DNA from: JABEVB01 sp049965775
Lineage (GTDB): Bacteria > Planctomycetota > Phycisphaerae > WQYP01
Assembly: GCA_049965775.1 (NCBI GenBank)
Contig: JBMFVX010000073.1
Coordinates: 1-14,836, forward strand
DNA length: 14,836 nt
Direction: 5' to 3'
Part shown: positions 1 through 6,869 of the stretch, one piece after another
How the letters are laid out: each line of letters begins with the position of its first letter
How positions within the stretch are numbered: the stretch's first letter is position 1
Made by a program: the position numbers and the translations under genes
Notes under the pieces: generated by a model
The model's database searches: none
What the model was told of the DNA's origin: nothing
Seen by the model: only the letters and a program-made list of their open reading frames with translations

Positions 1-14
1 ATACTATATTATTA

Positions 15-33
15 CGAAAAGCGGAGCGTTTCG
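15..33 (-). terminator. weak stem-loop downstream of satP
   Basis: Positions 15-19 (CGAAA) pair with 29-33 (TTTCG), and 21-22 pair with 26-27, giving an interrupted hairpin. On the minus strand it is followed by an AT-rich stretch (TAATAATATAG) rather than a clean U-run. It lies about 55 nt past the satP stop. It may help end the satP transcript, but it is a poor match to an intrinsic terminator. Confidence 0.25.
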
Positions 34-87
34 GTTCATATTTCATCCAAATAGGCGGCAAGGCGGAAAATTACGCTAGTTTAAGGC

Positions 88-681
88 CTAGACCGGGCCT
101 ACCGGCAGAATGCTTCGGCCATAAACATCGGCCAAGACCACCGCAAAGCCCGTATACATGGCCGAGCCGCCGCACGCGAGGCCGATGTAGCCGGCCACAT
201 GCAGCAACGTGGTGCCGCCTTTGAGTTCGTGCACGCCGAGCAGCACAAACAAGATGGTTAAGGTGATGAATACAAATTGCAGCGCTCGGTTGAGCCGCAG
301 TGTGCCGACAAAAAGAGCAAACGTAAAAATGCCCCAGACAAACATATAGGAGGACATGCCTGCCGCGGTGGGGCCTTTTATGGCGGGTACGAAGGTGGGC
401 AGCACGATCAGGCCCACGAGCGTGAGCCAGAACATGCCATAGGAGGTGAATGCGGTGGTGCCAAAGGTGTTGCCTTTTTTCCATTCCATAATGCCGGCAA
501 TAACTTGGGCGAGTCCACCATAAAAAATGCCCATAGCAAGGATCATGCTGTTAAGCGGATAGCAGCCGATATTGGCGAGGTTAAGCAGCACGGTCGTTGA
601 ACCGAAGGCAAGCAGTCCAAGTGCGGCGGGGTTGGCCGTGTTATCGCGTAGAACAACTGGCGTGATGTCGGATGCAGCCAT
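88..681 (-). CDS. satP: GPR1/FUN34/YaaH (AceTr) family acetate transporter, SatP-like
   Basis: Predicted 197-residue inner-membrane protein of the acetate uptake transporter family, which carries acetate and sometimes succinate with protons. The family signature NPAALGL is at residues 17-23, just before the first membrane helix. The segment FYGGLAQVIAGIMEWKKGNT (53-72) is the conserved helix 2 and loop. About six hydrophobic helices follow, and the C-terminus carries the usual YTGFAVVLADVYGRSILPVG ending. Length is normal for bacterial SatP. I chose the start at 681 rather than an in-frame ATG at 741, because AAGGAG sits 6 nt upstream of 681 and the family begins about here. The gene is monocistronic as far as the window shows and divergent from mqnD. 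It suggests use or recapture of acetate. The family is certain; the exact substrate is inferred. Confidence 0.93.
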   Translation of the reverse strand: MAASDITPVVLRDNTANPAALGLLAFGSTTVLLNLANIGCYPLNSMILAMGIFYGGLAQVIAGIMEWKKGNTFGTTAFTSYGMFWLTLVGLIVLPTFVPAIKGPTAAGMSSYMFVWGIFTFALFVGTLRLNRALQFVFITLTILFVLLGVHELKGGTTLLHVAGYIGLACGGSAMYTGFAVVLADVYGRSILPVGPV

Positions 682-687
682 AGGCAA

Positions 688-693
688 CTCCTT
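688..693 (-). promoter_or_regulatory. ribosome binding site of satP
   Basis: AAGGAG on the minus strand, 6 nt before ATG 681. It decides the start against the longer reading from 741, whose extra 20 residues do not look like family sequence. A small GGGCC-TTT-GGCCC hairpin (704-716) lies just upstream of this site in the leader. Confidence 0.8.
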
Positions 694-804
694 GTTAAAA
701 GCGGGGCCAAAGGCCCGAAGATGTAACATGCCGCGCGCCACGAATTACGCGCCAGGCCATTATTGCAGCGAAAGGACAGCCTCCGCCGGGAGGCGTGAAA
801 GGCA

Positions 805-833
805 ATGGTCGTTGGGGAGCCTGAAAATGTCAA
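805..833 (-). promoter_or_regulatory. possible satP promoter
   Basis: On the minus strand TTGACA (833-828) is followed after 17 bp by GACCAT (810-805). The -35 is perfect and the -10 matches only 3 of 6. The predicted leader would be about 115 nt. The call rests mainly on the -35 word, so it is tentative. Confidence 0.25.
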
Positions 834-1046
834 CTGCCAATGTTAACGTTCCAAGTGCGCCAAAACTATCCGTAAACACAGCAGTAATAATGGCCCCTGC
901 GGCGCGGCCTGCGAGCCGCGAGAGCCGCTGTGCAGGGCATAATACAGCACCAAAGCAGCAACGTTTCACGTTTGGCATTTCGGCGTTAAACTAACTGGGG
1001 TGCAACCATGAGGTGGCAGCTACACCAGCAAGGATACAATAAAATC

Positions 1047-1889
1047 ATGGCGGACAAGATGAAACTGCGGCTCGGCCACTCGCCGGACCCCGACGATGCA
1101 TTTATGTTTTATGGCCTGGCGACCGGCCAAATGGATTCCGGCCCGTATGAGTTTGAACACATTCTGCAGGATATTCAAACGCTTAATACCCGAGCCATGA
1201 AGGGCGAACTTGAGATTACCGCCATCAGTCTGCATGCCTATCCGTATGTGCGCAGTAAATACGCGCTGATGGGCTGCGGCTGTTCCATGGGCGACAGCTA
1301 CGGCCCCATGCTTGTGTCAAAGAAGCCTTTCACGGTGGAAGAGCTTAAAACCAAACGCATAGCCATTCCTGGCACGCTCACGACGGCGTTTTTGGTGATG
1401 CAGTTGCTGCTGGGCAAGGGCGTGCATACGGTGGTAAAGCCTTTCGATGAAATTTTACAATACGTTCAGGCGGGCCACGCCGATGCCGGGCTTATTATTC
1501 ATGAGGGGCAACTCACCTACCAAAATAACGGGCTTGTGTGTTGCGTGGACCTGGGCAAATGGTGGCAGGAACAAACCGGGCTGCCCATGCCGCTGGGAGG
1601 CAACGTCATCCGGCGCGACTTGGGCGAGGCTCGGATGGTTGAAATTACGCGAATGCTCAAGCAAAGCATACAGTTTTCGTTGGACCATAGAGCGGATGCG
1701 GTGCGCCATGCGCTCAAGTACGCTCGCGATATGAACGAAAAACTCGCCGATGAGTTTGTGGGCATGTACGTCAATCATTGGACGCTGGATTACGGCCCGC
1801 GCGGTCGAGCGGCGGTTAACGCATTGCTTGATGCAGGTGCCAAGGCTGGGCTGATACCGGTATGTACGCCGGTGGAGTTTATTGGTTGA
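1047..1889 (+). CDS. mqnD: 1,4-dihydroxy-6-naphthoate synthase, MqnD (futalosine menaquinone pathway)
   Basis: Predicted 280-residue cytosolic enzyme. In the futalosine route, MqnD converts cyclic dehypoxanthinylfutalosine to 1,4-dihydroxy-6-naphthoate on the way to menaquinone. The fold is a two-domain periplasmic-binding-protein type. Visible hallmarks are GHSPDPDDAFMF near the N-terminus (residues 10-21), the substrate loop IPGTLTTAF (107-115), and LIIHEGQLTY (149-158), whose His152 corresponds to the catalytic histidine described for MqnD. The related MqnA lacks the SPDPDD signature. Length is typical. I prefer ATG 1047 over 1008, because the protein from 1047 starts like the family and the 13 extra residues do not. 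An AAGGA at 1030-1034 is 12 nt away, which is rather far, and a TACAAT word ends 6 nt before the ATG. No other men/mqn gene is in the window. The organism presumably respires with menaquinone. Confidence 0.93.
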   Translation: MADKMKLRLGHSPDPDDAFMFYGLATGQMDSGPYEFEHILQDIQTLNTRAMKGELEITAISLHAYPYVRSKYALMGCGCSMGDSYGPMLVSKKPFTVEELKTKRIAIPGTLTTAFLVMQLLLGKGVHTVVKPFDEILQYVQAGHADAGLIIHEGQLTYQNNGLVCCVDLGKWWQEQTGLPMPLGGNVIRRDLGEARMVEITRMLKQSIQFSLDHRADAVRHALKYARDMNEKLADEFVGMYVNHWTLDYGPRGRAAVNALLDAGAKAGLIPVCTPVEFIG

Positions 1890-2107
1890 CGCTATCGCCG
1901 TAGGCTCGTTGGGTGTGATTTGCCGGCCGCAAGGCGGGCGGATGAAGTTAGCCACGATGTACCCGTTTGTGCCAATGCCGATTGGCCCGAGTGGCAGCGG
2001 TTTTGGTGCGCCCTGCAAACGGGGGCACCCCTTGTGGTGCGGGCTTCCAGCCTGCATCGCCCCAACCTTCGTGAACGGCCTCACAGCGCTCAACGCACGT
2101 TAGCCTA
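1890..2107. other. convergent intergenic region mqnD / DUF481 gene
   Basis: 218 bp between two converging genes. There is no T-run terminator on either strand. The notable content is the tandem hairpin element at 2021-2064, listed separately. Short open frames crossing it (for example 1882-2103) lack a ribosome binding site and any recognisable protein pattern. Confidence 0.6.
2021..2064. repeat. REP-like tandem hairpin element
   Basis: Two adjacent small hairpins: GCACC (2025-2029) with GGTGC (2036-2040), and GCGGGCT (2039-2045) with AGCCTGC (2049-2055) around a TCC loop, with one G-T wobble. Runs of G (2021-2025) and CCCC (2060-2063) flank the whole. The core, read on the minus strand as GCAGGCTGGAAGCCCGC, resembles short palindromic words that I remember as scattered between genes in Planctomycetes and relatives. 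Only one copy is present here, so its repeat nature is inferred. It sits between convergent genes, a usual place for such elements. Confidence 0.45.
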
Positions 2108-3274
2108 TTAAAAGTTAAGCGTTGCGCCGACAATAAACCGCGTATCGTTTGGGCGGGCAGTCGTTCGCAGTGCGGTGTTGTCGTAGTCGTCTTCAAAAGA
2201 GGTTAACAGGCCCAGGCCACGGGAAATTTCCGGCAAGGCTATGTGCAGTGCCGTAATGCTCGTAGCCTGAAAATCGCCCGCCTGCAGCAGCGATACGGTC
2301 GCGAGGCTGTTTTCAGTCAGGTTTATGCGGTCATCAATTTTGTAAACCGCGCGCAAGCCGCTCGAGGCGGTGGGGGCGCTGACCGACCCGCCATGAAAAA
2401 AGCGTTCGTAAATAAGACCGGGGCCGCCGCGAACGTCTACTTCCAGCTTTTTGCTTTTTAAAATGTAATAACCCAGACCCACCGAATCGAGTGTGCGATA
2501 AGAAATACCGCGGATACCATCGTAAAGGTCATGATTTTCGGCATAGGCGTACCAGCGATTGTAGGGTTGAAATTGGGGGATTGTGCCACGGTAAATAACA
2601 TCGGCGCCGGCATAAGATGTATCCACATAGCCGTTGGTTTTGCCGTAGCCGCCGTCAAAGTCAAACGTTAGTTCATTAAGCGCGTGTTTGTAATGAAACT
2701 TCACGCCCCCGGTAAACTCGGTCTGGTTGGTGTTGCCTGTGGTATTGGTAAGGCCCAGCACAAGTTGATTGTCCCAGTAGGGGCCGAAAAGCGATTGTGG
2801 CTTGTGCTTTTTTACAGCTTTGCCGGCTGCAGGCGGAGCAACGAGTTGCACCAGTGTTGGAGAGGGCGGCAGCCGCGAGAGTACCCAGCCGCCGCCGTTT
2901 TGGGCCGGGAGGATATACGCTTTTGAGAGCGTATTATCTTCGTTGACTACGCGTACCCATTGTTGGGCCAAAATGGTGCGAATGTGGCTGCGTTCTATGG
3001 TTAGGGTGCCCAAATAGCGGGAGTCAATGGTGACGCGCAGAGGCGTAACGAGTGTGACGACGCCCGATACGCGGTCGCCATTTTTTAAGATTACAACGTC
3101 GCCCTGTGCCGCCGGCACATTTGCCAGTACCACCACCACCAGGCAGCCGGCGAAAGCAGTGAAGGCGCATCGCTGCGCCCGTCGCGCAACTAAAAGCCCT
3201 CGCTGCAGCGTGCGGGTAATGGTGCCTGTGATAAAACCAAGGTTTGCCAAGAAATGATTCATCATGGATCGCAT
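2108..3274 (-). CDS. DUF481 (YdiY-like) outer-membrane beta-barrel protein
   Basis: Predicted 388-residue exported protein. After a long basic N-region (residues 1-36) comes a hydrophobic core (about 38-52) ending in VPAAQG, a plausible signal-peptidase site near residue 58. Residues 59-102 (VVILKNGDRVSGVV, then LGTLTIERSHI) form the small SH3-like strand domain common before DUF481. A hydrophilic linker follows. From about 160 on there are alternating strands with DUF481 features such as WDNQLVLGLTNTTGNTN, ending in GATLNF with a C-terminal Phe, the usual signal for BAM-dependent barrel insertion. E. coli relatives are called salt-induced outer-membrane proteins; true function is unknown. 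The ATG at 3274 has AGGA 7 nt upstream; later ATGs at 3265 and 3262 are possible. It converges with mqnD and diverges from the glycoside hydrolase gene. No substrate can be inferred. Confidence 0.88.
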   Translation of the reverse strand: MRSMMNHFLANLGFITGTITRTLQRGLLVARRAQRCAFTAFAGCLVVVVLANVPAAQGDVVILKNGDRVSGVVTLVTPLRVTIDSRYLGTLTIERSHIRTILAQQWVRVVNEDNTLSKAYILPAQNGGGWVLSRLPPSPTLVQLVAPPAAGKAVKKHKPQSLFGPYWDNQLVLGLTNTTGNTNQTEFTGGVKFHYKHALNELTFDFDGGYGKTNGYVDTSYAGADVIYRGTIPQFQPYNRWYAYAENHDLYDGIRGISYRTLDSVGLGYYILKSKKLEVDVRGGPGLIYERFFHGGSVSAPTASSGLRAVYKIDDRINLTENSLATVSLLQAGDFQATSITALHIALPEISRGLGLLTSFEDDYDNTALRTTARPNDTRFIVGATLNF

Positions 3275-3388
3275 TGCTGTGTCCTATTGCCTTGCAGGTG
3301 GTGTTTTGCGGTGTTTTAACGCCCCATGGCCGAGCCGCAGTCGCAGCGCAGGCCCTTGTCAAACATTAACGAACAAGTACCGCGAGAA

Positions 3389-3418
3389 TTGCATGATACG
3401 CTTTTGTGTTGCATGATA
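3389..3418 (+). promoter_or_regulatory. 10-bp direct repeat TTGCATGATA, 20-bp period, upstream of the glycoside hydrolase gene
   Basis: TTGCATGATA occurs at 3389-3398 and again at 3409-3418, exactly 20 bp apart, about two helical turns. Such spacing is common for sites bound on one face of the DNA by a regulator dimer. The two copies also supply a weak promoter: TTGCAT (3389-3394), 17 bp, CATGAT (3412-3417). The gene start at 3440 follows closely. Either reading would make this the control point of the glycoside hydrolase, and perhaps of the divergent DUF481 gene. Confidence 0.45.
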
Positions 3419-3428
3419 AAGCGGCTTT

Positions 3429-3432
3429 GGAG
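3429..3432 (+). promoter_or_regulatory. ribosome binding site that fixes the glycoside hydrolase start
   Basis: GGAG, 7 nt before ATG 3440. The upstream in-frame ATGs at 3326 and 3413 have no such site, and translation from 3440 begins directly with a good signal peptide. Confidence 0.7.
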
Positions 3433-3439
3433 ATTTATT

Positions 3440-6157
3440 ATGCGCTACGGACGAGTAGTTGTTGTGTTGCCGGCATTACTCATCGGTGTGCTCTGTTGGC
3501 TTGGCGCGACGGTAGCTCGCACCGCAGCGGCAAATCATCCAGAATATGTTTGGTGGCAGGCAGAGAAGCCGGCCGCGACTAACTTTCCGTCTCATTGCTG
3601 GCTTTCGGCCAGTACGCCATCTGAAAAAGCCAAGCTCAGCGGTGGGCAATGGCTGGCGTTTTCGGGCAAGGCAACGGCCACCCCGCTGTATGCCGCGTAT
3701 AACGTGCAGGTGCTCCCCGGCGGGCGGTACCATTTTTGGGTCCGCAAATGCTGGCAATACGGGCCGTTTAAGTGGCGTTTCGATCATCAACCCTGGCGCA
3801 TATGCACCAACCATGAGGTGCTTATAAATGAGACGCCGGTACGGCCATACTTCCCGGCTGATTGGGTGAACCTTGGCCGGGTGACGCTGTCGGCCGGGAC
3901 CCATCGGTTCGAGCTTGTGCAGCTTACGCCGCCGGGTCAGGGCTACAATGCGGCCTACGATTGCTTTGCACTGGTAAGGGGCGCGTTTTTTCCGCAGGGG
4001 CACCTGCGACCGGGCCAAAGCCTGCAGCAGGCCATGCCGGGCTGGTTCTGCTGGAACCCCACGCCGACGCAACCAAACCAGCCTGGGGGCCTTAACTTAC
4101 GATATTTAAATGAGCAAATCGCCGGTGAGCACGGCTATGTACGGCGCCAGGACGGGCATTTCACGCTGGGGTCAGGCCAGCCGGTGCGCTTTTGGGGCGT
4201 TGATGTCGGCAACAGCAATACTGATGTCGGCCATGCGTACATCAACATCATGGCGCGGCGGCTGGCGCGATGCGGCGTCAACATGGTGCGATACCACGAT
4301 AGCCTTCTGACATCAGGCTCAGGTACGCCGCGAATTTCGCTGCGCAAGTTGCACCATCTTCAATATCTTGTATACGCCTTAAAGCGCCAGGGTATTTATC
4401 TGGACTTGAGCTTTTACTATGTGCTGGACACGGATGCGCACCGGCTGGGCCTCGCCGGGTACAAGCCGGGCCAGCAACCCTTTGGTTTGCTGGAGTTAGA
4501 CCCGCGGCTGCAGCAGATGTATCGCCAGTGGCTGGCAACCATTCTCACCACAGCCGACCCGTACAATGGTGTGCCGCTGGGGCAGAACCCGGGTGTAGCC
4601 ATCGTAGAGAATCAAAATGAAGACAGCCTGTTATTCTGGACATTTTCGCGCAAATCGTTCTCGCCGCAAAGCTGGCACGAACTGGAAAGGCAATACTCGG
4701 CATGGCTGACGCGGCGCTACGGCAGCGTGGCTGCGGCCATGCGAGCCTGGGGGCATGCGGCCAACAAGCGAGATGATCCAGCCCAAGGGCTTACGGGCCT
4801 GTACAGTGCATGGTTCATGACCAGCCAGGCAATGACCAAGCTGCCGCAACTGCGCAAGCGCATCAGCGACCAGGTGCACTTTTTAACCGATACGCAGCGC
4901 ACCTTTTACCAAAATGTGGACAGCTATTTGCGGCGCAACCTGCATTACCGGGGCCTTATTACCTGCAGCAACTGGATTACCGCAGATGCCCAAACGCTCG
5001 ATGCCCTTGAACGCTATACCTATCAACCGGGTGATGTGATGGACCATCACGGCTACTTTGCCGGGCCGCATACGGGCAAATTTGCGGCATGGTCGGTGGC
5101 GGTGGGGCATAGCTTTCGCAGCCGAGCCGCCGTGCTCTCGCCGGCCGCGATGCCGTTTAATCAAATTTCGGAGCGCGGGTACCCCACATATATTTCGGAA
5201 ATCGGTTTTGATAATCCCAATCGCTGGCGTGCGGATGGTGTTATGCTCGCGGCGGCGTATGGGCGGCTTGCCGATTTAAGCGGTTTGTGCTTTTTCTGTA
5301 TTGGCAGCGATTCACTGGTAGACCAGCGGATGAAGGAGTTTCAGGATTGCAGCCCGGCGGCCATAGGGCAGTTTCCGGCGGCGGCGCTGCTGTTTCGTGG
5401 CAATATGCTCAAGCGCGGGCCGGTGGTTTTTGAACAGGCTTTGACCCTGCGGCAATTATTTGCACTCCACGGCTCGGCAGCCGCAGGCCCCGCCAATATG
5501 GACCCGCAATGGCTGGGCAATAACACCGCCGCAAACGGCCGCAGCGCTGCGGGCGCCTACGCATCGGGCCAGCGGTTTACCCCGCTTTTATTTGATGTGG
5601 GCCGCATTGTCCGCAGCGAGGGCGCAGCCCGGTTTAGCCAGCATATGACCAACTGCCGCCAATACATCAATACCGCCGCCGGTACCGTGAAAGCCGCAAC
5701 GGGCCAGCTTTTTTGGAACTACCATACGGGTTTCGTGACACTTAACAGCCCTCAGGCCAGAGGAGTTATCGGGTTTTTGAAGAAGGCCGGCCGCGTGCAG
5801 TTGGGCCATGTTGTGTTGAATAGCCGCAATGCCTTTGGCGCCATTCTGCTGATTGCGATGGACAATCGTCCCATAGCGCAATCCCACAAAATGCTGCTGC
5901 AGGTTATGACGCGTGAAAAGCCTTTTGGCTTTACGGTGCGCAACCACACCATTACAGCCATGGGGGCCGGGCCTTGGAACATTCGCAATATAGCCGCGAC
6001 GGTTGCTGTGCCCAGCCTGCCGGGCGCTCCGCTTGCAATTACCGCGCTCGACGAAAATGGCAATCCGCTGCCAACCGCGATTTTGGCGCAAAGGAAGGGG
6101 CCGCTGAGGGTGGTACATCTTCTGCCAAATTGCCTGTATTACATCTTGAGGCGATGA
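3440..6157 (+). CDS. secreted multidomain glycoside hydrolase, clan GH-A (GH5/GH42-like barrel)
   Basis: Predicted 905-residue exported enzyme. Residues 1-30 (MRYGRVVVVLPALLIG and on) are a signal peptide. Residues 30-180, rich in Trp and strands, look like a carbohydrate-binding beta-sandwich. The TIM barrel (about 210-640) opens with RFWGVDVG and GVNMVRYHD, a pattern of GH-A enzymes in Planctomycetes and Verrucomicrobia. The likely acid/base is Glu394 in ENQNED (after strand 4), and the likely nucleophile is Glu587 in YISEIGF (strand 7). The insert WLTRRYGSVAAAMRAWG resembles one seen in GH42-like proteins. The last 200 residues, with strands such as GQLFWNYHTGFVTLNSPQARG, form a further accessory domain. 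Both catalytic Glu are present, so it is probably active, with substrate unknown (beta-linked plant or algal glycans likely). It is divergent from the DUF481 gene. The exact GH family cannot be named by eye. Confidence 0.85.
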   Translation: MRYGRVVVVLPALLIGVLCWLGATVARTAAANHPEYVWWQAEKPAATNFPSHCWLSASTPSEKAKLSGGQWLAFSGKATATPLYAAYNVQVLPGGRYHFWVRKCWQYGPFKWRFDHQPWRICTNHEVLINETPVRPYFPADWVNLGRVTLSAGTHRFELVQLTPPGQGYNAAYDCFALVRGAFFPQGHLRPGQSLQQAMPGWFCWNPTPTQPNQPGGLNLRYLNEQIAGEHGYVRRQDGHFTLGSGQPVRFWGVDVGNSNTDVGHAYINIMARRLARCGVNMVRYHDSLLTSGSGTPRISLRKLHHLQYLVYALKRQGIYLDLSFYYVLDTDAHRLGLAGYKPGQQPFGLLELDPRLQQMYRQWLATILTTADPYNGVPLGQNPGVAIVENQNEDSLLFWTFSRKSFSPQSWHELERQYSAWLTRRYGSVAAAMRAWGHAANKRDDPAQGLTGLYSAWFMTSQAMTKLPQLRKRISDQVHFLTDTQRTFYQNVDSYLRRNLHYRGLITCSNWITADAQTLDALERYTYQPGDVMDHHGYFAGPHTGKFAAWSVAVGHSFRSRAAVLSPAAMPFNQISERGYPTYISEIGFDNPNRWRADGVMLAAAYGRLADLSGLCFFCIGSDSLVDQRMKEFQDCSPAAIGQFPAAALLFRGNMLKRGPVVFEQALTLRQLFALHGSAAAGPANMDPQWLGNNTAANGRSAAGAYASGQRFTPLLFDVGRIVRSEGAARFSQHMTNCRQYINTAAGTVKAATGQLFWNYHTGFVTLNSPQARGVIGFLKKAGRVQLGHVVLNSRNAFGAILLIAMDNRPIAQSHKMLLQVMTREKPFGFTVRNHTITAMGAGPWNIRNIAATVAVPSLPGAPLAITALDENGNPLPTAILAQRKGPLRVVHLLPNCLYYILRR

Positions 6158-6267
6158 CGCCGCGCACGCGCGAACACGCCAGGCTGCCATGGTGCGGCGC
6201 TGCTTTCAATCGCACCGATCCAGCCACATAAAGGTTGTCTGATTGGCGATGCAGGCCTGGTGTTGCT

Positions 6268-6297
6268 TTGCCCTCAAGTACAACTTGGCGGTAGAAT
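6268..6297 (+). promoter_or_regulatory. possible tpx promoter
   Basis: TTGCCC (6268-6273), 18 bp, TAGAAT (6292-6297, 5 of 6 matches to TATAAT). Transcription would begin near 6304, giving a leader of about 60 nt that contains the palindrome at 6315-6326. Confidence 0.35.
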
Positions 6298-6314
6298 CCT
6301 TTGCGATACGCTCT

Positions 6315-6326
6315 TGCGACGTCGCA
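6315..6326. promoter_or_regulatory. perfect 12-bp palindrome TGCGACGTCGCA before tpx
   Basis: The 12 bases equal their own reverse complement. They sit 40 bp before the tpx ATG, just downstream of the candidate -10. That position suits an operator for a repressor, plausibly a redox-responsive one given the gene. Which protein binds it cannot be told from this window. Confidence 0.4.
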
Positions 6327-6365
6327 GAGAAACGCATGTAACGTGCATTTAGTAAAGGACGCATT

Positions 6366-6869
6366 ATGGCAACTGTTACCTTTAAGGGTTCACCCATTCA
6401 TACCTCAGGTAATTTACCAGCCACCGGCGCAGCGGCCCCAGACTTTACTCTTACCCGTGCTGATCTAAGCGAACTGCCGCTGAAAGAATTGGCCGGCAAG
6501 TGGGTGGTGCTGAATATATTTCCGAGTATTGATACCTCGGTGTGCGCCACTTCAGTCCGTAAGTTTAATGAGCAGGCGGCCGCACACCCGAACGCAACAG
6601 TGTTGTGCGCTTCGCAGGACCTGCCATTTGCGCTCAAGCGATTCTGTGGCGCCGAAGGATTGGCGAAGGTTCACCCGGTTTCGGCCTTTCGCCATGCCGA
6701 GTTTGGGCAGCGCTATGGCCTTACCATAAGCGACGGCCCGCTGGTGGGTTTGCTCGCACGGGCGGTGGTAGTGATAGATCCGGCCGGCAAGGTTGTCTAC
6801 TCGCAGCTTGTGCCTGAAATTGCTCAGGAGCCTGACTACGCCGCTGCGTTGGCCGCAGTGCGCGGTTAA
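6366..6869 (+). CDS. tpx: thiol peroxidase Tpx (atypical 2-Cys peroxiredoxin)
   Basis: Predicted 167-residue thioredoxin-fold enzyme that reduces hydrogen peroxide and alkyl hydroperoxides using thioredoxin. The peroxidatic Cys60 lies in FPSIDTSVCATSVRKFNE (52-69), the Tpx signature. The resolving Cys94 is in ALKRFCGAEG (89-98). This C60/C94 pair matches the Cys61/Cys95 pair of E. coli Tpx, so an intramolecular disulfide is expected. There is also a Cys81 (VLCASQDLPFA). The N-terminal beta-hairpin MATVTFKGSPIHTSGNLP is typical. No signal peptide is seen, so it is probably cytosolic. AAAGGA ends 6 nt before the ATG. It stands alone: the glycoside hydrolase upstream is 208 bp away and lpxD downstream converges on it. 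The upstream palindrome suggests its own control. Confidence 0.96.
   Translation: MATVTFKGSPIHTSGNLPATGAAAPDFTLTRADLSELPLKELAGKWVVLNIFPSIDTSVCATSVRKFNEQAAAHPNATVLCASQDLPFALKRFCGAEGLAKVHPVSAFRHAEFGQRYGLTISDGPLVGLLARAVVVIDPAGKVVYSQLVPEIAQEPDYAAALAAVRG

Larger units (their letters stand above)
682..1046. other. divergent intergenic region satP / mqnD
   Basis: About 365 bp without a credible gene. On the satP (minus) side there is a perfect TTGACA -35 word at 828-833 with a poor -10 (GACCAT, 805-810) after 17 bp. An almost perfect palindrome, AATGTTAACGTT (839-850), lies directly upstream of that -35. A GC-rich stem at 895-900/932-937 (CCCTGC/GCAGGG), with inner GCGGC/GCCGC pairing (904-908/924-928), lies nearer mqnD. 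A CATAAT word (938-943) could be a -10 for mqnD but has no good -35. No small ORF with a ribosome binding site was seen. Confidence 0.5.
6158..6365. other. intergenic region before tpx
   Basis: 208 bp holding no gene. It contains a GGTGCG/CGCACC stem (6191-6196/6211-6216) without a T-run, a candidate tpx promoter (6268-6297) and a 12-bp palindrome (6315-6326). The last two are listed separately. Confidence 0.5.

Noticed and set aside
828..850. Sigma-54 (-24/-12) promoter for satP
   Set aside because: TGGCAG is present on the minus strand, but the TTGC box at the needed distance is not.
895..937. GC-rich stem-loop upstream of mqnD as a riboswitch or terminator
   Set aside because: Only a 6-bp plus 5-bp interrupted stem, no T-run, and no conserved riboswitch elements. 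It is kept only as a note on the intergenic region.
1882..2196. Small open frames in the mqnD/DUF481 gap
   Set aside because: They cross a hairpin repeat and the end of the DUF481 gene. No ribosome binding site or protein-like composition was seen.
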